Shown in pieces: positions 9,287 through 17,938 of a DNA stretch of 64,000 nt. The first letter of the stretch is position 1. Every line of letters starts with the position of its first letter. This DNA comes from Citromicrobium bathyomarinum. Lineage in GTDB: Bacteria; Pseudomonadota; Alphaproteobacteria; Sphingomonadales; Sphingomonadaceae. The stretch is from positions 868,001-932,000 of the forward strand of contig NZ_JAINWL010000001.1 of assembly GCF_021021475.1 (NCBI RefSeq), in the 5' to 3' direction. The notes below the pieces were generated by a model. It had not been told where the DNA came from, ran no database searches, and saw only the letters and a list, made by a program, of their open reading frames with translations. The position numbers were made by a program, and so were the translations under genes.

Positions 9287-10824
9287 GCGCGAACGACACG
9301 ACCGGAAATCCGCGCGACGAGGCTCCCGCCAAGGAAGCTCCGCGCGACGATATGGCTGCGCTCGCGCGCGGCGGACGGACCAATTTCTTCGGCTTCCTGA
9401 TCCGCCTCGCGGCACGCATCCCGTTCCTGTTCATCGGCGGGCGCCTGTATGGCGACGAGATGTTGGGCCGCTTCGCCGCCGCGCTGGTGGTGATCGAGCT
9501 GGCCAGCCAGGTCGCGGTGCTCGGCCAGAAGCGCGGGCTTGCCCAGCAGCTGAGCGAGAACGACACGCGCGACCCATCGCACACCGTCGCCGATGCGCTG
9601 ACGCTCAGTCTGGTCACTTCGCTGGTCTTCACCGGCCTGCTGCTGATCTTTCCGCAGCCGATGTTTCCCAGCGGCGCGAATGGCGACCTTTCGTGGCTGC
9701 TGGTCTTCACGATCCTGCCCTTTGCACTAACCGAGGTTGCGCTGGCGGCCTGCGCCTACCGGTTCGATATCGGCGCGACCGTGCGCAGCCGCGCGATCGT
9801 GGAGCCGTGGGCGATCTCGATCGCGGCAGGCGCGCTGTTCTTCGTGGTGCCCGACAGCGGGCTGGAACTGGCCTATGTCGTGTCGATCATCGCCGCATCG
9901 GTCGCCGCGTTCATGCCCGCGATCCATCATTACGGCCTGCCGCGCGGCTGGCTGCCGCATCCCGCGCGCGTGTTCCGCCTTGCGGTGCGCAACCTGCCGC
10001 TGGCAGGCGCGGACGCGATCGAATGGGGCACGCGCAAGCTCGACCTGTTCATCCTCGCCCAGTTCGCCAATCCCTCGCAGGTCGGCGTCTATTACGCGGT
10101 GCAGCAGGTCGCCACGCTGCCGCAGAAGCTCAAGACCAGCTTCGATCCGATCCTGGGCCCGGTGATCACCGCCGCGCTGAAGGTGGGCGACCGCTCCGCA
10201 ATCGCGAAACAGATCTGCCAGGTCGGCTTCTGGATCGTCGCCATGCAGGCAGGCATCGCGCTGGCGCTTGCGATCCCCGGCGAGGCGGTGATGGGCCTTC
10301 TGGGGCCGGACTTCGTCAGCGGCACGGGCGCGCTGTCGATCCTGCTGGTAGCCGAAGTGGTCGCCGCGCTGGCGGTCGTCTCCGAAAGCGCGCTGATCTA
10401 CATCGCGCGGATGCGCAACCTGATCGTCTCGATCGCGACCATCGCGTTCCAGGCGGTGCTGACCATCGGCTTCATGGTCGCGATCACCGAATATGACCTC
10501 GCCGAAAGCCTGCGTGCGCCCGCCGCCGCGCTGGCGCTGGCCATCTCGCTTGCTGCGGCGAGCATTATCAAGAGCGTGATGCTCGGCCGCATTCTGGGCG
10601 AGACGGTCAACAATTTCCGCTGGGGGCTGGTGATCGCCGCGATCCCCGCCGCGCTGGTCGGCTGGGGGGTGACGCAGCTGCCCGAATGGGTCGAGCTGGT
10701 GGTCGGCATTCCCGCCATTCTCGCGACCTATGCGGTGATCGTGTGGTTCGTCGGCTTCCGCGAAGACGACCGCGTGCTGTTCCGGCGCAACCTTGGCCAG
10801 GACGGAGAGACGCCGGCGAGCTAG
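9283..10824 (+). CDS. Polysaccharide-biosynthesis flippase-like membrane protein
   Basis: A 513-residue polytopic membrane protein with about 12-14 hydrophobic segments, typical of the MOP superfamily (Wzx/oligosaccharide flippase). It would move lipid-linked or other cell-surface precursors across the inner membrane. The segment 'IEWGTRKLDLFILAQFANP' after the middle of the protein is characteristic. The proposed start is a TTG that overlaps the gpsA stop by four bases (TTGA). An ATG 23 codons later (MAALARGG) is an alternative that still keeps all membrane segments. No glycosyltransferases lie nearby, so the substrate is unknown. Confidence 0.75.
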   Translation: MSANDTTGNPRDEAPAKEAPRDDMAALARGGRTNFFGFLIRLAARIPFLFIGGRLYGDEMLGRFAAALVVIELASQVAVLGQKRGLAQQLSENDTRDPSHTVADALTLSLVTSLVFTGLLLIFPQPMFPSGANGDLSWLLVFTILPFALTEVALAACAYRFDIGATVRSRAIVEPWAISIAAGALFFVVPDSGLELAYVVSIIAASVAAFMPAIHHYGLPRGWLPHPARVFRLAVRNLPLAGADAIEWGTRKLDLFILAQFANPSQVGVYYAVQQVATLPQKLKTSFDPILGPVITAALKVGDRSAIAKQICQVGFWIVAMQAGIALALAIPGEAVMGLLGPDFVSGTGALSILLVAEVVAALAVVSESALIYIARMRNLIVSIATIAFQAVLTIGFMVAITEYDLAESLRAPAAALALAISLAAASIIKSVMLGRILGETVNNFRWGLVIAAIPAALVGWGVTQLPEWVELVVGIPAILATYAVIVWFVGFREDDRVLFRRNLGQDGETPAS

Positions 10825-10911
10825 CGCGACAGCATTCAGAGGGCGTTCACTGGCAAAGGGCGACCCCCTTCCCGGATCATACAAACGACAGGCATCATGG
10901 GGAGTTTGGTG

Positions 10912-12636
10912 ATGGGAATGAAGAACGTCGCGGCGATCACGGTCGTCAGCCTGGCCCTGGCGGGCTGTGCAACCGCAGACAATGCCGACGAGATCGTCCT
11001 GACAGGCGCCAAGGCCGAGCGGTCGGCCGAAGTGCCGCCTCCGCCGCCTCCGCCTCCTCCCCCACCTCCTCCGCCGCCCCCACCCCCGTCGCCTTCGGCG
11101 CAGGCCTTCGCCGCCCCCAGCGCGATCATGGTCACCGGATCGCGGATTTCGCGCGAGGAGGCCGACGCGACCGCGCAGCCGCAGACCACCTCGCCCGATC
11201 TGCGCTACGTCCCCTCGATCGTCATTCCGACCGTGCCCGACCGGGAGCGGTACGATGGCAAGGACGTCTCCGAAGTCGCGGTGACGCTGGAACAGCCGGT
11301 CTCGACCTTCTCGGTCGATGTCGACACGGGCGCCTATTCCAACGCGCGCAGGATGCTGACCGACGGCCAGATGCCGCCCAAAGGCGCGGTGCGGACCGAG
11401 GAGTTCGTCAACTACTTCCGCTACGACTATCCGCGCCCCACCAGCGCGCAGGATGCGCCCTTCACGGTCAACATGGATGTCGCGCGCACGCCGTGGGATG
11501 CCGACACGCGGCTGGTCCGCATCGGTCTCGCCGGATACGAAGCACCCAAGGCGGAGCGGCCTGCCGCCAACCTCGTCTTCCTGCTCGACGTATCGGGTTC
11601 GATGTCGAGCGCGGACAAGCTGCCACTGGTGAAGACCGCGATGAAGACGCTGGTGGGTCAGCTGACGCCGAAGGATCGCGTTTCGATCGTGGTGTATGCG
11701 GGCGCGGCGGGCCTCGTGCTCGAACCGACCAGCGACTCGCGCGAGATCATGGCCGCGCTCGACCAATTGCAGGCAGGCGGCTCGACCGCCGGCGGCGCGG
11801 GGCTGGAACTGGCCTACAAGGTTGCCGAGGCAAGCAAGGTCGACGGGATCAACCGCGTGATCCTGGCCACCGACGGCGATTTCAACGTCGGCCTGTCGGA
11901 CAACGACAAGCTGCTCGAATATGTCGAGGACAAGCGCAAGAACGGCATCGCGATGAGCGTGCTGGGCTTCGGGCGCGGCAATATCAACGAAGCGCTGATG
12001 GAGCAGATCGCCGACAAGGGTAACGGCAATTACGGCTACATCGACTCCGCGATCGAGGCGCGCAAGGTGCTCGGCGAACAGCTCGGCGCGACGCTCTACA
12101 CCATCGCCAAGGATGTGAAGATCCAGGTCGAGTTCAACCCCGCAGTGATCAGCCAGTACCGCCTGATCGGGTACGAGAACCGCATCCTTCGCGAACAGGA
12201 TTTCGATAACGACGCGGTCGATGCGGGCGATATCGGATCGGGCCATCAGGTCACCGCGATCTACGAGGTCGTGCCCGCGAATGCCGACGGCTGGATCGCC
12301 GAGCGCCGCTATCAGGACAAGATCCCGCAGGCGGCGAGCGACAAGGCAACCGAAGCCGCCTTCGTCAAATTGCGCTACAAGCAGCCGGACGGTGACACGT
12401 CGACGCTGATCACCGAGGCGCTGCCCGCACGGATGCTGGCCGCCGCGCCCGCCCCCTCGGGCGACTTTGCCTTCGCCACCTCGGTCGCCGCCTTCGCCCA
12501 GAAGCTGCGCGGCGACACGCTGCTGGACGACTATTCCTACGATGCGATCCGTGCCATGGCCGGGCCGCAGCGCGACTTCTACCGGCAGGAATTCCTCAAG
12601 CTGGTCGGCGTCGCCGAAGGGCTCGATCAGGAATAA
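10912..12636 (+). CDS. VWA-domain lipoprotein (YfbK-like) with polyproline linker
   Basis: A 574-residue surface or periplasmic lipoprotein. It starts with a lipoprotein signal (LALAGC, Cys 19), then a short acidic stretch, an uninterrupted run of 18 prolines, a 'VTGSRIS' motif, a YfbK-type N-terminal domain ('STFSVDVDTGAYSNARRML') and a von Willebrand A domain with an intact MIDAS ('LLDVSGSMSSADKL', 'ILATDGDFNVG'). A DUF3520-type C-terminal domain ends the protein. I chose the ATG that follows a GGGGAG ribosome site by 7 bases; ATGs 15 bases upstream and 6 bases downstream are alternatives. Known relatives are common in Bacteroidetes and proteobacteria but have no clear function. It precedes an OmpA-like gene on the same strand. 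Confidence 0.85.
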   Translation: MGMKNVAAITVVSLALAGCATADNADEIVLTGAKAERSAEVPPPPPPPPPPPPPPPPPPSPSAQAFAAPSAIMVTGSRISREEADATAQPQTTSPDLRYVPSIVIPTVPDRERYDGKDVSEVAVTLEQPVSTFSVDVDTGAYSNARRMLTDGQMPPKGAVRTEEFVNYFRYDYPRPTSAQDAPFTVNMDVARTPWDADTRLVRIGLAGYEAPKAERPAANLVFLLDVSGSMSSADKLPLVKTAMKTLVGQLTPKDRVSIVVYAGAAGLVLEPTSDSREIMAALDQLQAGGSTAGGAGLELAYKVAEASKVDGINRVILATDGDFNVGLSDNDKLLEYVEDKRKNGIAMSVLGFGRGNINEALMEQIADKGNGNYGYIDSAIEARKVLGEQLGATLYTIAKDVKIQVEFNPAVISQYRLIGYENRILREQDFDNDAVDAGDIGSGHQVTAIYEVVPANADGWIAERRYQDKIPQAASDKATEAAFVKLRYKQPDGDTSTLITEALPARMLAAAPAPSGDFAFATSVAAFAQKLRGDTLLDDYSYDAIRAMAGPQRDFYRQEFLKLVGVAEGLDQE

Positions 12637-12687
12637 GCCTGGCCCGCACGCTTGTCCTTTGGGGCAGGCACTGTCTATCGGGGTGGG

Positions 12688-13428
12688 GTGAGCAATCGCC
12701 CCATCCTGATCCTGATCGCCGGCGCGCTGCTTGTCTGTGCGCTGGCTTTGATCAGTGCCGCGCAGACCGGTCCGGCTTTTGTCGGTCGCCTGGCGGCCGC
12801 TACCGCTGCCCTGCCCGATCAGCAGGGCGCGGGCCGCAAGGTTTCGGTCCGCTTCACCACCGCGCGTGGCTGGCCGACCCGTCACCCGATGCTGACCCCC
12901 GCGCGCGATCTGACCGAGCTTGAGCGCGCGCGCATCGCACAGGCGATCGCCGCAATCCCGGGCGTTGGCGGGGTCCACTGGACCGACGGCACGATGCTCG
13001 CCTCGGGCGACATGGATATCGAATCGCTGCGCTGCGAGAGCGAGCTGCTCGGCGTGCTGGCCGAACGCACGATCCGGTTCGAGGAATCCTCCGCCGAATT
13101 CATCCCCGGCAGCGAGGAACTGCTCGACGAACTGGCCACCGCGATGCGCCCCTGCGTGGGCGCGATCGTCGCGATCTCGGGCCACACCGACACCTCCGGC
13201 TCACCCAAGGTCAACCTCGCGCTGTCGCAGGATCGCGCGCAGATGGTCCGCCGCGAACTGATCGAGCGCGGGATTCCGGGGCAGAACCTGATCGCCAACG
13301 GCTTCGGCTCCTCGCGCCCGGTCAAAGGCCTGAGCCCGGCGGACCCGGCCAACCGGAGGATCGAGTTCCGCGTGGTCTCGATGGAGACCAGCCGTCCGAC
13401 CCCGATCGACACCCCGGCAGCACGGTAG
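12688..13428 (+). CDS. OmpA-family peptidoglycan-binding protein
   Basis: A 246-residue envelope protein with one N-terminal membrane segment ('PILILIAGALLVCALALI'), a middle region without known motifs and a C-terminal OmpA domain. The latter shows 'RFEESSAEFIPGSEELLDEL', 'ISGHTDTSGSPKVNLALSQ' (the diaminopimelate-binding Asp and the nearby loop), 'LIANGFGSSRPV' and 'NRRIEFRV'. It should link the inner membrane to peptidoglycan. I prefer the GTG start that immediately precedes the membrane segment; a TTG 36 bases upstream is possible. It probably belongs with the VWA lipoprotein upstream and the tiny membrane peptide downstream. Confidence 0.8.
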   Translation: MSNRPILILIAGALLVCALALISAAQTGPAFVGRLAAATAALPDQQGAGRKVSVRFTTARGWPTRHPMLTPARDLTELERARIAQAIAAIPGVGGVHWTDGTMLASGDMDIESLRCESELLGVLAERTIRFEESSAEFIPGSEELLDELATAMRPCVGAIVAISGHTDTSGSPKVNLALSQDRAQMVRRELIERGIPGQNLIANGFGSSRPVKGLSPADPANRRIEFRVVSMETSRPTPIDTPAAR

Positions 13429-13443
13429 GGAGCAGCGCGAAGA

Positions 13444-13545
13444 ATGGCCATTTCCTTCGAACTCGTGCTGCTCGCGCTGGCCGCCTATGCCGTCGGCCTC
13501 GGGCTTGGCGCACTCGCCGCAGGTCTTTGGTCTTTGCGCAAGTGA
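13444..13545 (+). CDS. 33-residue single-pass membrane peptide
   Basis: A very short open frame, 33 codons, starting 15 bases after the OmpA-like stop. A GGGAG ribosome site lies about 11 bases before the ATG. The peptide begins 'MAISFELVLLALAAYAVG' and ends 'LWSLRK': one Gly/Ala/Leu-rich membrane helix with a positively charged cytoplasmic tail. The frame is open only over this stretch, and composition (GC-rich third positions) fits the neighbours. I do not recognise a family. Position between an OmpA-like gene and another membrane-anchored protein suggests an envelope or membrane-complex role, which is inference. Confidence 0.55.
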   Translation: MAISFELVLLALAAYAVGLGLGALAAGLWSLRK

Positions 13546-13607
13546 GGCTTTCGCGTTAATGCGCGAGCAAGAATACGGCAAAAGACGCTAGAGAGGCTTA
13601 GCCCCAC

Positions 13608-14210
13608 ATGATTGAACTGATCGAGGCAAACTGGCTGCTGATCCTGCTGGCCGTGCTGGTCGGCTTCGTGGTCGCCTGGTTCCTGCTCTCGGGTTCGCGC
13701 AAGACCCGGATCACGCGCGAGGATACCGGCGAGGAACCGGGCGGCACGCGCCGTAACCAGGCGTTGATCGACGCGCCCCCCGCCGCAGCGAAGGACGCTG
13801 CACCGCCGCCCCAGCCGGAGCCGGAGCCGCAACCCGCCCCGTCTCCCGCACCGCCCCCGGTGCCCACCCCGCGGGCCGAACCCGCTGCCGCAGCAACCTC
13901 GCTCGGCGGCGCAGGCGCGGCCGTGAACACCGGCGTTGCGCAGGAAGAGGCGGCGCAGGCAGCGCCCGAGGGTGCAGACGACCTGACCCGCCTCAAGGGG
14001 GTCGGGCCCAAGCTTGCCACGCAGCTGAACACGCTGGGGGTCACCTCCTTCGCGCAGATCGCGAGTTGGAGCGAGGCGGATATCGACCGGATCGACGACC
14101 AGCTGGGCCGGTTCAAGGGCCGTATCCGGCGTGACAACTGGATCGAGCAGGCCAAGCTGCTCAGCGAAGGTGACACCGCCGCTTACGAGGCGCGCTTCGG
14201 CAAGCTCTGA
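13608..14210 (+). CDS. Membrane-anchored helix-hairpin-helix protein
   Basis: A 200-residue protein with three parts. First is an N-terminal membrane helix (about residues 8-28, 'WLLILLAVLVGFVVAWFLL'), then a long Pro/Glu/Ala-rich linker ('PPPQPEPEPQPAPSPAPPP'), and last a C-terminal domain of ~70 residues with a helix-hairpin-helix signature ('DDLTRLKGVGPKLATQLNTL'). The last domain resembles the DUF4332/HhH domain also found at the ends of some ribosomal L21 and complex I subunit E homologues in alphaproteobacteria. HhH domains usually bind DNA or RNA; why one is tethered to the membrane is not known to me. Confidence 0.7.
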   Translation: MIELIEANWLLILLAVLVGFVVAWFLLSGSRKTRITREDTGEEPGGTRRNQALIDAPPAAAKDAAPPPQPEPEPQPAPSPAPPPVPTPRAEPAAAATSLGGAGAAVNTGVAQEEAAQAAPEGADDLTRLKGVGPKLATQLNTLGVTSFAQIASWSEADIDRIDDQLGRFKGRIRRDNWIEQAKLLSEGDTAAYEARFGKL

Positions 14211-14219
14211 TTCTCCCCT

Positions 14220-14246
14220 CCCCCGGGCGCACCGGGGGCAAGTTTT
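14220..14246 (+). terminator. Weak intrinsic terminator after the HhH gene
   Basis: A 7-base-pair GC stem (CCCCCGG / CCGGGGG) with a 5-base loop begins ~10 bases after the stop codon and is followed, after a few bases, by TTTT. The U-tract is short and displaced, so efficiency is doubtful. Confidence 0.4.
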
Positions 14247-14268
14247 CGCTTGCCATGCGGTGCGTTTT

Positions 14269-14293
14269 GGAACGATCATGGTTCAGGGTCGTT
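14269..14293 (+). promoter_or_regulatory. EcfG-type (general stress) promoter
   Basis: GGAAC, then exactly 16 bases, then CGTT. This matches the GGAAC-N16/17-CGTT consensus of the alphaproteobacterial general stress sigma factor EcfG. The -10-like element ends ~46 bases before the ATG of a single-domain response regulator. The same bases can fold into a GAACGA/TCGTTC hairpin followed by TTTT, so a terminator role for the upstream gene cannot be excluded. Confidence 0.6.
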
Positions 14294-14338
14294 CTTTTAC
14301 ATTCCGATCGTGCCGTGGCGATCGCGATGGGAGAGTGT

Positions 14339-14755
14339 ATGGACCAGCCTGTCATCCTGATCGCCGAAGACGAACCGATCGTCGGGCTGGACCTGTGCGA
14401 CACGATTGCCGAGGCTGGCTACCTCGTCGAAGGCCCGCATGCCGATCTCAACTCGGCGATGCTCGCCTTTCAGAAGCGGCGGCCCGATCTCGCGATCCTC
14501 GACATTCGGCTGAACGACACGGTCGTCTATCCCTTCGCGGAAAAGCTGATCGCGGAGGATGTGCCGGTGATCTTCCATTCCGGCCACCTGCCGCTGGACG
14601 AGGTCGATGCGCGCTTCCCCGATGCGCCCGCGCTGTCCAAGCCTTGCCCGCCCGGCGAAATCCTCAGTCAGGTACATTCGACTTTGAATCCCTGCGATCA
14701 GGCCGCAGACGAGCCGATGATCGACGCCGCAACGCCGGACGCCCAGACCGTCTGA
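14339..14755 (+). CDS. Single-domain response regulator
   Basis: A 138-residue protein made of one receiver domain. Acidic pocket 'IAEDEP' is at the N-terminus, the phospho-acceptor Asp in '[10 protein letters not shown]', the switch residue region 'VIFHSGHLP' and the conserved Lys in '[10 protein letters not shown]'. There is no output domain; the short acidic tail has no motif. I chose the ATG 5 bases after GGGAGAG, though an in-frame ATG four codons earlier exists. The EcfG-like promoter directly upstream suggests it belongs to the general stress regulon, where single-domain regulators related to Sphingomonas SdrG modulate the PhyR pathway. That link is inference from promoter and architecture. 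Confidence 0.85.
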   Translation: MDQPVILIAEDEPIVGLDLCDTIAEAGYLVEGPHADLNSAMLAFQKRRPDLAILDIRLNDTVVYPFAEKLIAEDVPVIFHSGHLPLDEVDARFPDAPALSKPCPPGEILSQVHSTLNPCDQAADEPMIDAATPDAQTV

Positions 14756-14777
14756 TCGCGCCCCGGCGCAGGCAGGC

Positions 14778-14812
14778 GGGACGGCAGGGCTTGCCCGATG
14801 GGCCGTCCCTTT
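14778..14812 (+). terminator. Intrinsic terminator after response regulator
   Basis: Perfect 8-base-pair stem GGGACGGC / GCCGTCCC with a 16-base loop, followed by TTT, ~23 bases after the stop codon. It separates the stress-regulated response regulator from the acyl-CoA dehydrogenase gene. Confidence 0.55.
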
Positions 14813-14849
14813 GCCATGGGCTGCTGCACATCTACTAGCGAGCCCCGAT

Positions 14850-16025
14850 ATGATCCCCTTCGACGCCACCGACCCCTTCCGCCTCGACGACCAGCTGACC
14901 GAGGACGAGCGGATGATCCGCGAGTCCGCGCACGCCTTCGCGCAGAGCGAGCTGCAGCCGCGCGTCATCGAGGCCTTCCGCGAAGAAACCAGCGCGCCCG
15001 AACTGTTCCCGCTAATGGGCAAGGCGGGCCTGCTGGGCGCGACCATTCCGGAGGAATATGGCGGCGCGGGCGCGGGCTATGTCGCCTACGGCCTGATCGC
15101 GCGGGAGATCGAGCGGGTCGATAGCGGCTACCGCTCGATGGCCAGCGTGCAGTCGAGCCTGGTGATGTATCCGATCCACGCCTTCGGCAGCGAAGAGCAG
15201 AAGAAGAAATACCTCCCCGGCCTCGCCAGCGGCGAGTTGATCGGCTGCTTCGGCCTGACCGAGCCCGATGCAGGCTCCGACCCGGCGGGGATGAAGACGG
15301 TCGCCAAGAAGGATGGCGACGACTACGTCATCTCGGGCAGCAAGACGTGGATTTCCAACTCGCCCTTCGCCGACGTGTTCGTCGTGTGGGCCAAGAGCGA
15401 GGAACACGGCGGTGCCATTCGCGGCTTTGTGCTCGAAAAGGGCATGGAAGGCCTCTCCGCCCCCAAGATCGAAGGCAAGATCTCGCTGCGCGCCAGCACC
15501 ACGGGCATGATCATGATGGACGAGGTGCGCGTGCCCTCATCCGCCATGTTCCCCGAAGTGCAGGGCCTGAAAGGCCCGTTCAGCTGCCTCAACCGCGCAC
15601 GCTACGGCATTTCGTGGGGCGCGATGGGTGCTGCCGAATTCTGCATGGATGCGGCGAAGCAATACGGGCTCGACCGGCAGCAGTTCGGCGTGCCGCTCGC
15701 CTCCAAGCAGCTCTACCAGCTCAAGCTCGCCGACATGCTGGCCGAGATTGCGCTCGGGCTTCAGGCGAGTTTGCGCGTCGGTCGCCTGATGGACGAGGGC
15801 AACTGGTCGCCAGACATGGTCTCGATCGTGAAGCGTAACAATGTCGGCAAGGCGCTGAACATCGCGCGCGTCTCTCGCGACATGCATGGCGGCAACGGCA
15901 TCAGCGAGGAATATCAGGTGATCCGCCACATGGTGAACCTGGAAACGGTCAACACCTACGAGGGCACGCATGATGTCCACGCGCTGATCCTGGGCCGCGC
16001 CATCACGGGCATTCCGGCGTTCTGA
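14850..16025 (+). CDS. gcdH: Glutaryl-CoA dehydrogenase
   Basis: A 391-residue FAD-dependent acyl-CoA dehydrogenase of the GCDH branch, which oxidises and decarboxylates glutaryl-CoA to crotonyl-CoA in lysine, tryptophan and aromatic degradation. The family hallmarks are '[14 protein letters not shown]', '[20 protein letters not shown]', '[15 protein letters not shown]', '[19 protein letters not shown]' and the C-terminal '[19 protein letters not shown]', which carries the catalytic Glu. Start chosen at [10 protein letters not shown], just upstream of the first conserved helix. It stands alone, bounded by terminators on both sides. Confidence 0.93.
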   Translation: MIPFDATDPFRLDDQLTEDERMIRESAHAFAQSELQPRVIEAFREETSAPELFPLMGKAGLLGATIPEEYGGAGAGYVAYGLIAREIERVDSGYRSMASVQSSLVMYPIHAFGSEEQKKKYLPGLASGELIGCFGLTEPDAGSDPAGMKTVAKKDGDDYVISGSKTWISNSPFADVFVVWAKSEEHGGAIRGFVLEKGMEGLSAPKIEGKISLRASTTGMIMMDEVRVPSSAMFPEVQGLKGPFSCLNRARYGISWGAMGAAEFCMDAAKQYGLDRQQFGVPLASKQLYQLKLADMLAEIALGLQASLRVGRLMDEGNWSPDMVSIVKRNNVGKALNIARVSRDMHGGNGISEEYQVIRHMVNLETVNTYEGTHDVHALILGRAITGIPAF

Positions 16026-16098
16026 AGACTGCCTGTCCTACATGCGCCAGCCGTGCGATGGGCGGGGAATGCAGCCCTCCCCGCCCGCACTGACCGAG

Positions 16099-16132
16099 AC
16101 CGGCAAAGGTTCGGAACCGGAGGCCGGTTTTT
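16099..16132 (+). terminator. Intrinsic terminator after gcdH
   Basis: ACCGGC / GCCGGT stem with an inner GGTTC/GAACC hairpin, followed by TTTTT. A second GC hairpin (GGGCGGGG / CCCCGCCC) lies just upstream, closer to the stop codon. Confidence 0.7.
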
Positions 16133-16200
16133 CGTCTTAGGACTGTGTGTCAGGTGTGTCAGAGCCGCGAACCCAGCGGCCCGGCGCAGGAGAGGATGAG

Positions 16201-16851
16201 ATGAAACTCTACGGCTACTTCCGCAGCTCCACGAGCTACCGCCTGCGGCTCGCCTTGCAATTGAAGGCCCTCGAATACGAGAATTGCCCGGTCAATCTGG
16301 TCGAGAGCCAGCAGAAGGACGAGGCGTTTGCCAGCCGCAACCCGTTTGCCACGGTCCCGATGCTGGCAGTCGATGGCAAGGACCGCGTGCAGTCGATGGC
16401 GATCATCGAATGGCTGGACGAGGCATACCCCGAAAACCCGCTGCTGCCCTCCGATATCGAGCAGCGCTATCTCGCGCGCGAACTCGCCTATGCCATTGCA
16501 ACCGAGCTGCACGCCCCGCTCAACCTGCCCGTGCTCAAGTACCTGACGAGCGAATACGGGCAGGATCAGGACGGCGTGAACACCTGGTACCGCCACTGGC
16601 TCGCGCGCACATTGCAGCCGATCGAACGAAGGCTCGCGCAGCTGAACACCGGCGACTTCCTGTTTGATGCGCCCGGCTTCTTCGAAGTCGTGCTGTTGCC
16701 GCAAATCTACAACGCGCGCCGCTTCGGCTACGATTTCTCCGACGCGCCGCACACAACCCGGATCGAAGCCGCCTGCCTCGCATTGGATGAAGTGCAGCGG
16801 GCGCACCCCGACAACCAGAACGACACCCCCGAAGGAGAGACAGTCCAATGA
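16201..16851 (+). CDS. maiA: Maleylacetoacetate isomerase (zeta-class GST)
   Basis: A 216-residue zeta-class glutathione transferase that isomerises maleylacetoacetate to fumarylacetoacetate, the penultimate step of tyrosine/homogentisate breakdown. The N-terminal 'LYGYFRSSTSYRLRLAL' contains the SSxxxxR-type glutathione site that marks this class; 'NPFATVPML' follows, then the all-helical C-terminal domain. The start has an AGGAGAGG ribosome site. The stop overlaps the next start as ATGA, so it is translated together with the fumarylacetoacetase gene that uses its product. Confidence 0.92.
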   Translation: MKLYGYFRSSTSYRLRLALQLKALEYENCPVNLVESQQKDEAFASRNPFATVPMLAVDGKDRVQSMAIIEWLDEAYPENPLLPSDIEQRYLARELAYAIATELHAPLNLPVLKYLTSEYGQDQDGVNTWYRHWLARTLQPIERRLAQLNTGDFLFDAPGFFEVVLLPQIYNARRFGYDFSDAPHTTRIEAACLALDEVQRAHPDNQNDTPEGETVQ

Positions 16852-17858
16852 AACTCGCGACGCTGAATAACGGAACGCGCGACGGCAAGCTGGTAGTCGT
16901 TTCGAAAGACATCACCCGCTACTGCGCGGCGGACAATATCGCGGCGACCATGCAGGACGCGCTCGACGACTGGGCCAATATCGCGCCCAAGCTTGAAGCG
17001 CTCTACCGCGATGTGAACAACGAAGCCGTTCCGTGCGAACGCTTCCACGAGCGTGAGGCGCATTCGCCGCTGCCGCGTGCGTACCAGTGGGCCGACGGCA
17101 GCGCGTACATCAATCACGTCGAACTGGTGCGAAAGGCGCGCGGCGCCGAGGTGCCCGAAAGCTTCTACCACGATCCGCTGATGTATCAGGGCGGCAGCGA
17201 CGATTTCCTCCCCCCGCGCGCCGATATCCCGCTCAAGGACACGAGCTGGGGCTGCGACATGGAAGGCGAGATCGCCTGCATCACCGATGATGTGCCGATG
17301 GGCGTCTCTTCGGACGAAGCGGCGGATCACATCAAGCTGCTGATGCTGGTCAACGACGTAAGCCTTCGTGGCCTGATCCCGGGCGAACTTGCCAAGGGCT
17401 TCGGCTTCTTCCAGTCCAAACCCGCGACCGCGTTCAGCCCCGTCGCGATCACGCCCGACGAGCTGGGCGATGCGTGGAAGGGCGCGGTGATCCAGCTGCC
17501 GCTGATGGTCGACTATAACGGCGATCCCTTCGGCCGCGCCGATGTCGGCCAGGATGCGACCTTCAGCCTCGCCGATCTGGTCGCGCATGCGGCCATGACG
17601 CGCAATCTGGGCGCGGGCTGCATCATCGGATCGGGCACGATCTCCAATCAGGGGCCCGACGGCGACCCCGGCAAGCCGGTCAGCGAAGGCGGCAAGGGCT
17701 ATTCGTGCATTGCCGAAATCCGCATGATCGAAACCATCGCCAGCGGCGAAGCCAAGACGCGCTTCATGCACCCTGGCGACACGGTGAAGATCTGGATGGA
17801 AGACGAAAAGGGCCATTCGATCTTCGGCGCGATCGAGCAGAAGGTCGTCGAAGCCTAG
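16848..17858 (+). CDS. fahA: Fumarylacetoacetate hydrolase
   Basis: A 336-residue fumarylacetoacetase-family enzyme splitting fumarylacetoacetate into fumarate and acetoacetate. Metal-binding acidic residues appear in 'DMEGEIACITDDVPMG' and 'LLMLVNDVSLRGL'. 'AIGSGTISNQ'-like segments ('CIIGSGTISNQGPDGDPG') and 'FMHPGDTVKIWMEDEKG' complete the fold. Length is that of the single-domain bacterial type. The ATGA overlap with maiA makes a two-gene tyrosine-catabolic operon; homogentisate dioxygenase is not in the window. Confidence 0.9.
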   Translation: MKLATLNNGTRDGKLVVVSKDITRYCAADNIAATMQDALDDWANIAPKLEALYRDVNNEAVPCERFHEREAHSPLPRAYQWADGSAYINHVELVRKARGAEVPESFYHDPLMYQGGSDDFLPPRADIPLKDTSWGCDMEGEIACITDDVPMGVSSDEAADHIKLLMLVNDVSLRGLIPGELAKGFGFFQSKPATAFSPVAITPDELGDAWKGAVIQLPLMVDYNGDPFGRADVGQDATFSLADLVAHAAMTRNLGAGCIIGSGTISNQGPDGDPGKPVSEGGKGYSCIAEIRMIETIASGEAKTRFMHPGDTVKIWMEDEKGHSIFGAIEQKVVEA

Positions 17859-17938
17859 GAATTCATCCGCCTCCCGTTCCCGGTGAGCTTGTGGCGCACC
17901 GGGAACGTCCTCTCTCAGTCACCACAGGAGGCACGCAC

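Noticed and set aside
9727-13185. A 1152-codon open frame on the minus strand across the flippase, VWA and OmpA-like genes.
   Set aside because: It is antisense to three genes with clear motifs, has no domain signature, and is rich in Arg, His, Gln and Asp as expected for the complement of GC-rich codons.
16113-16136. GGAAC ... CGTC before maiA, a possible EcfG promoter.
   Set aside because: Spacer of 15 and a mismatch in the second element; the sequence is better explained as the gcdH terminator stem.
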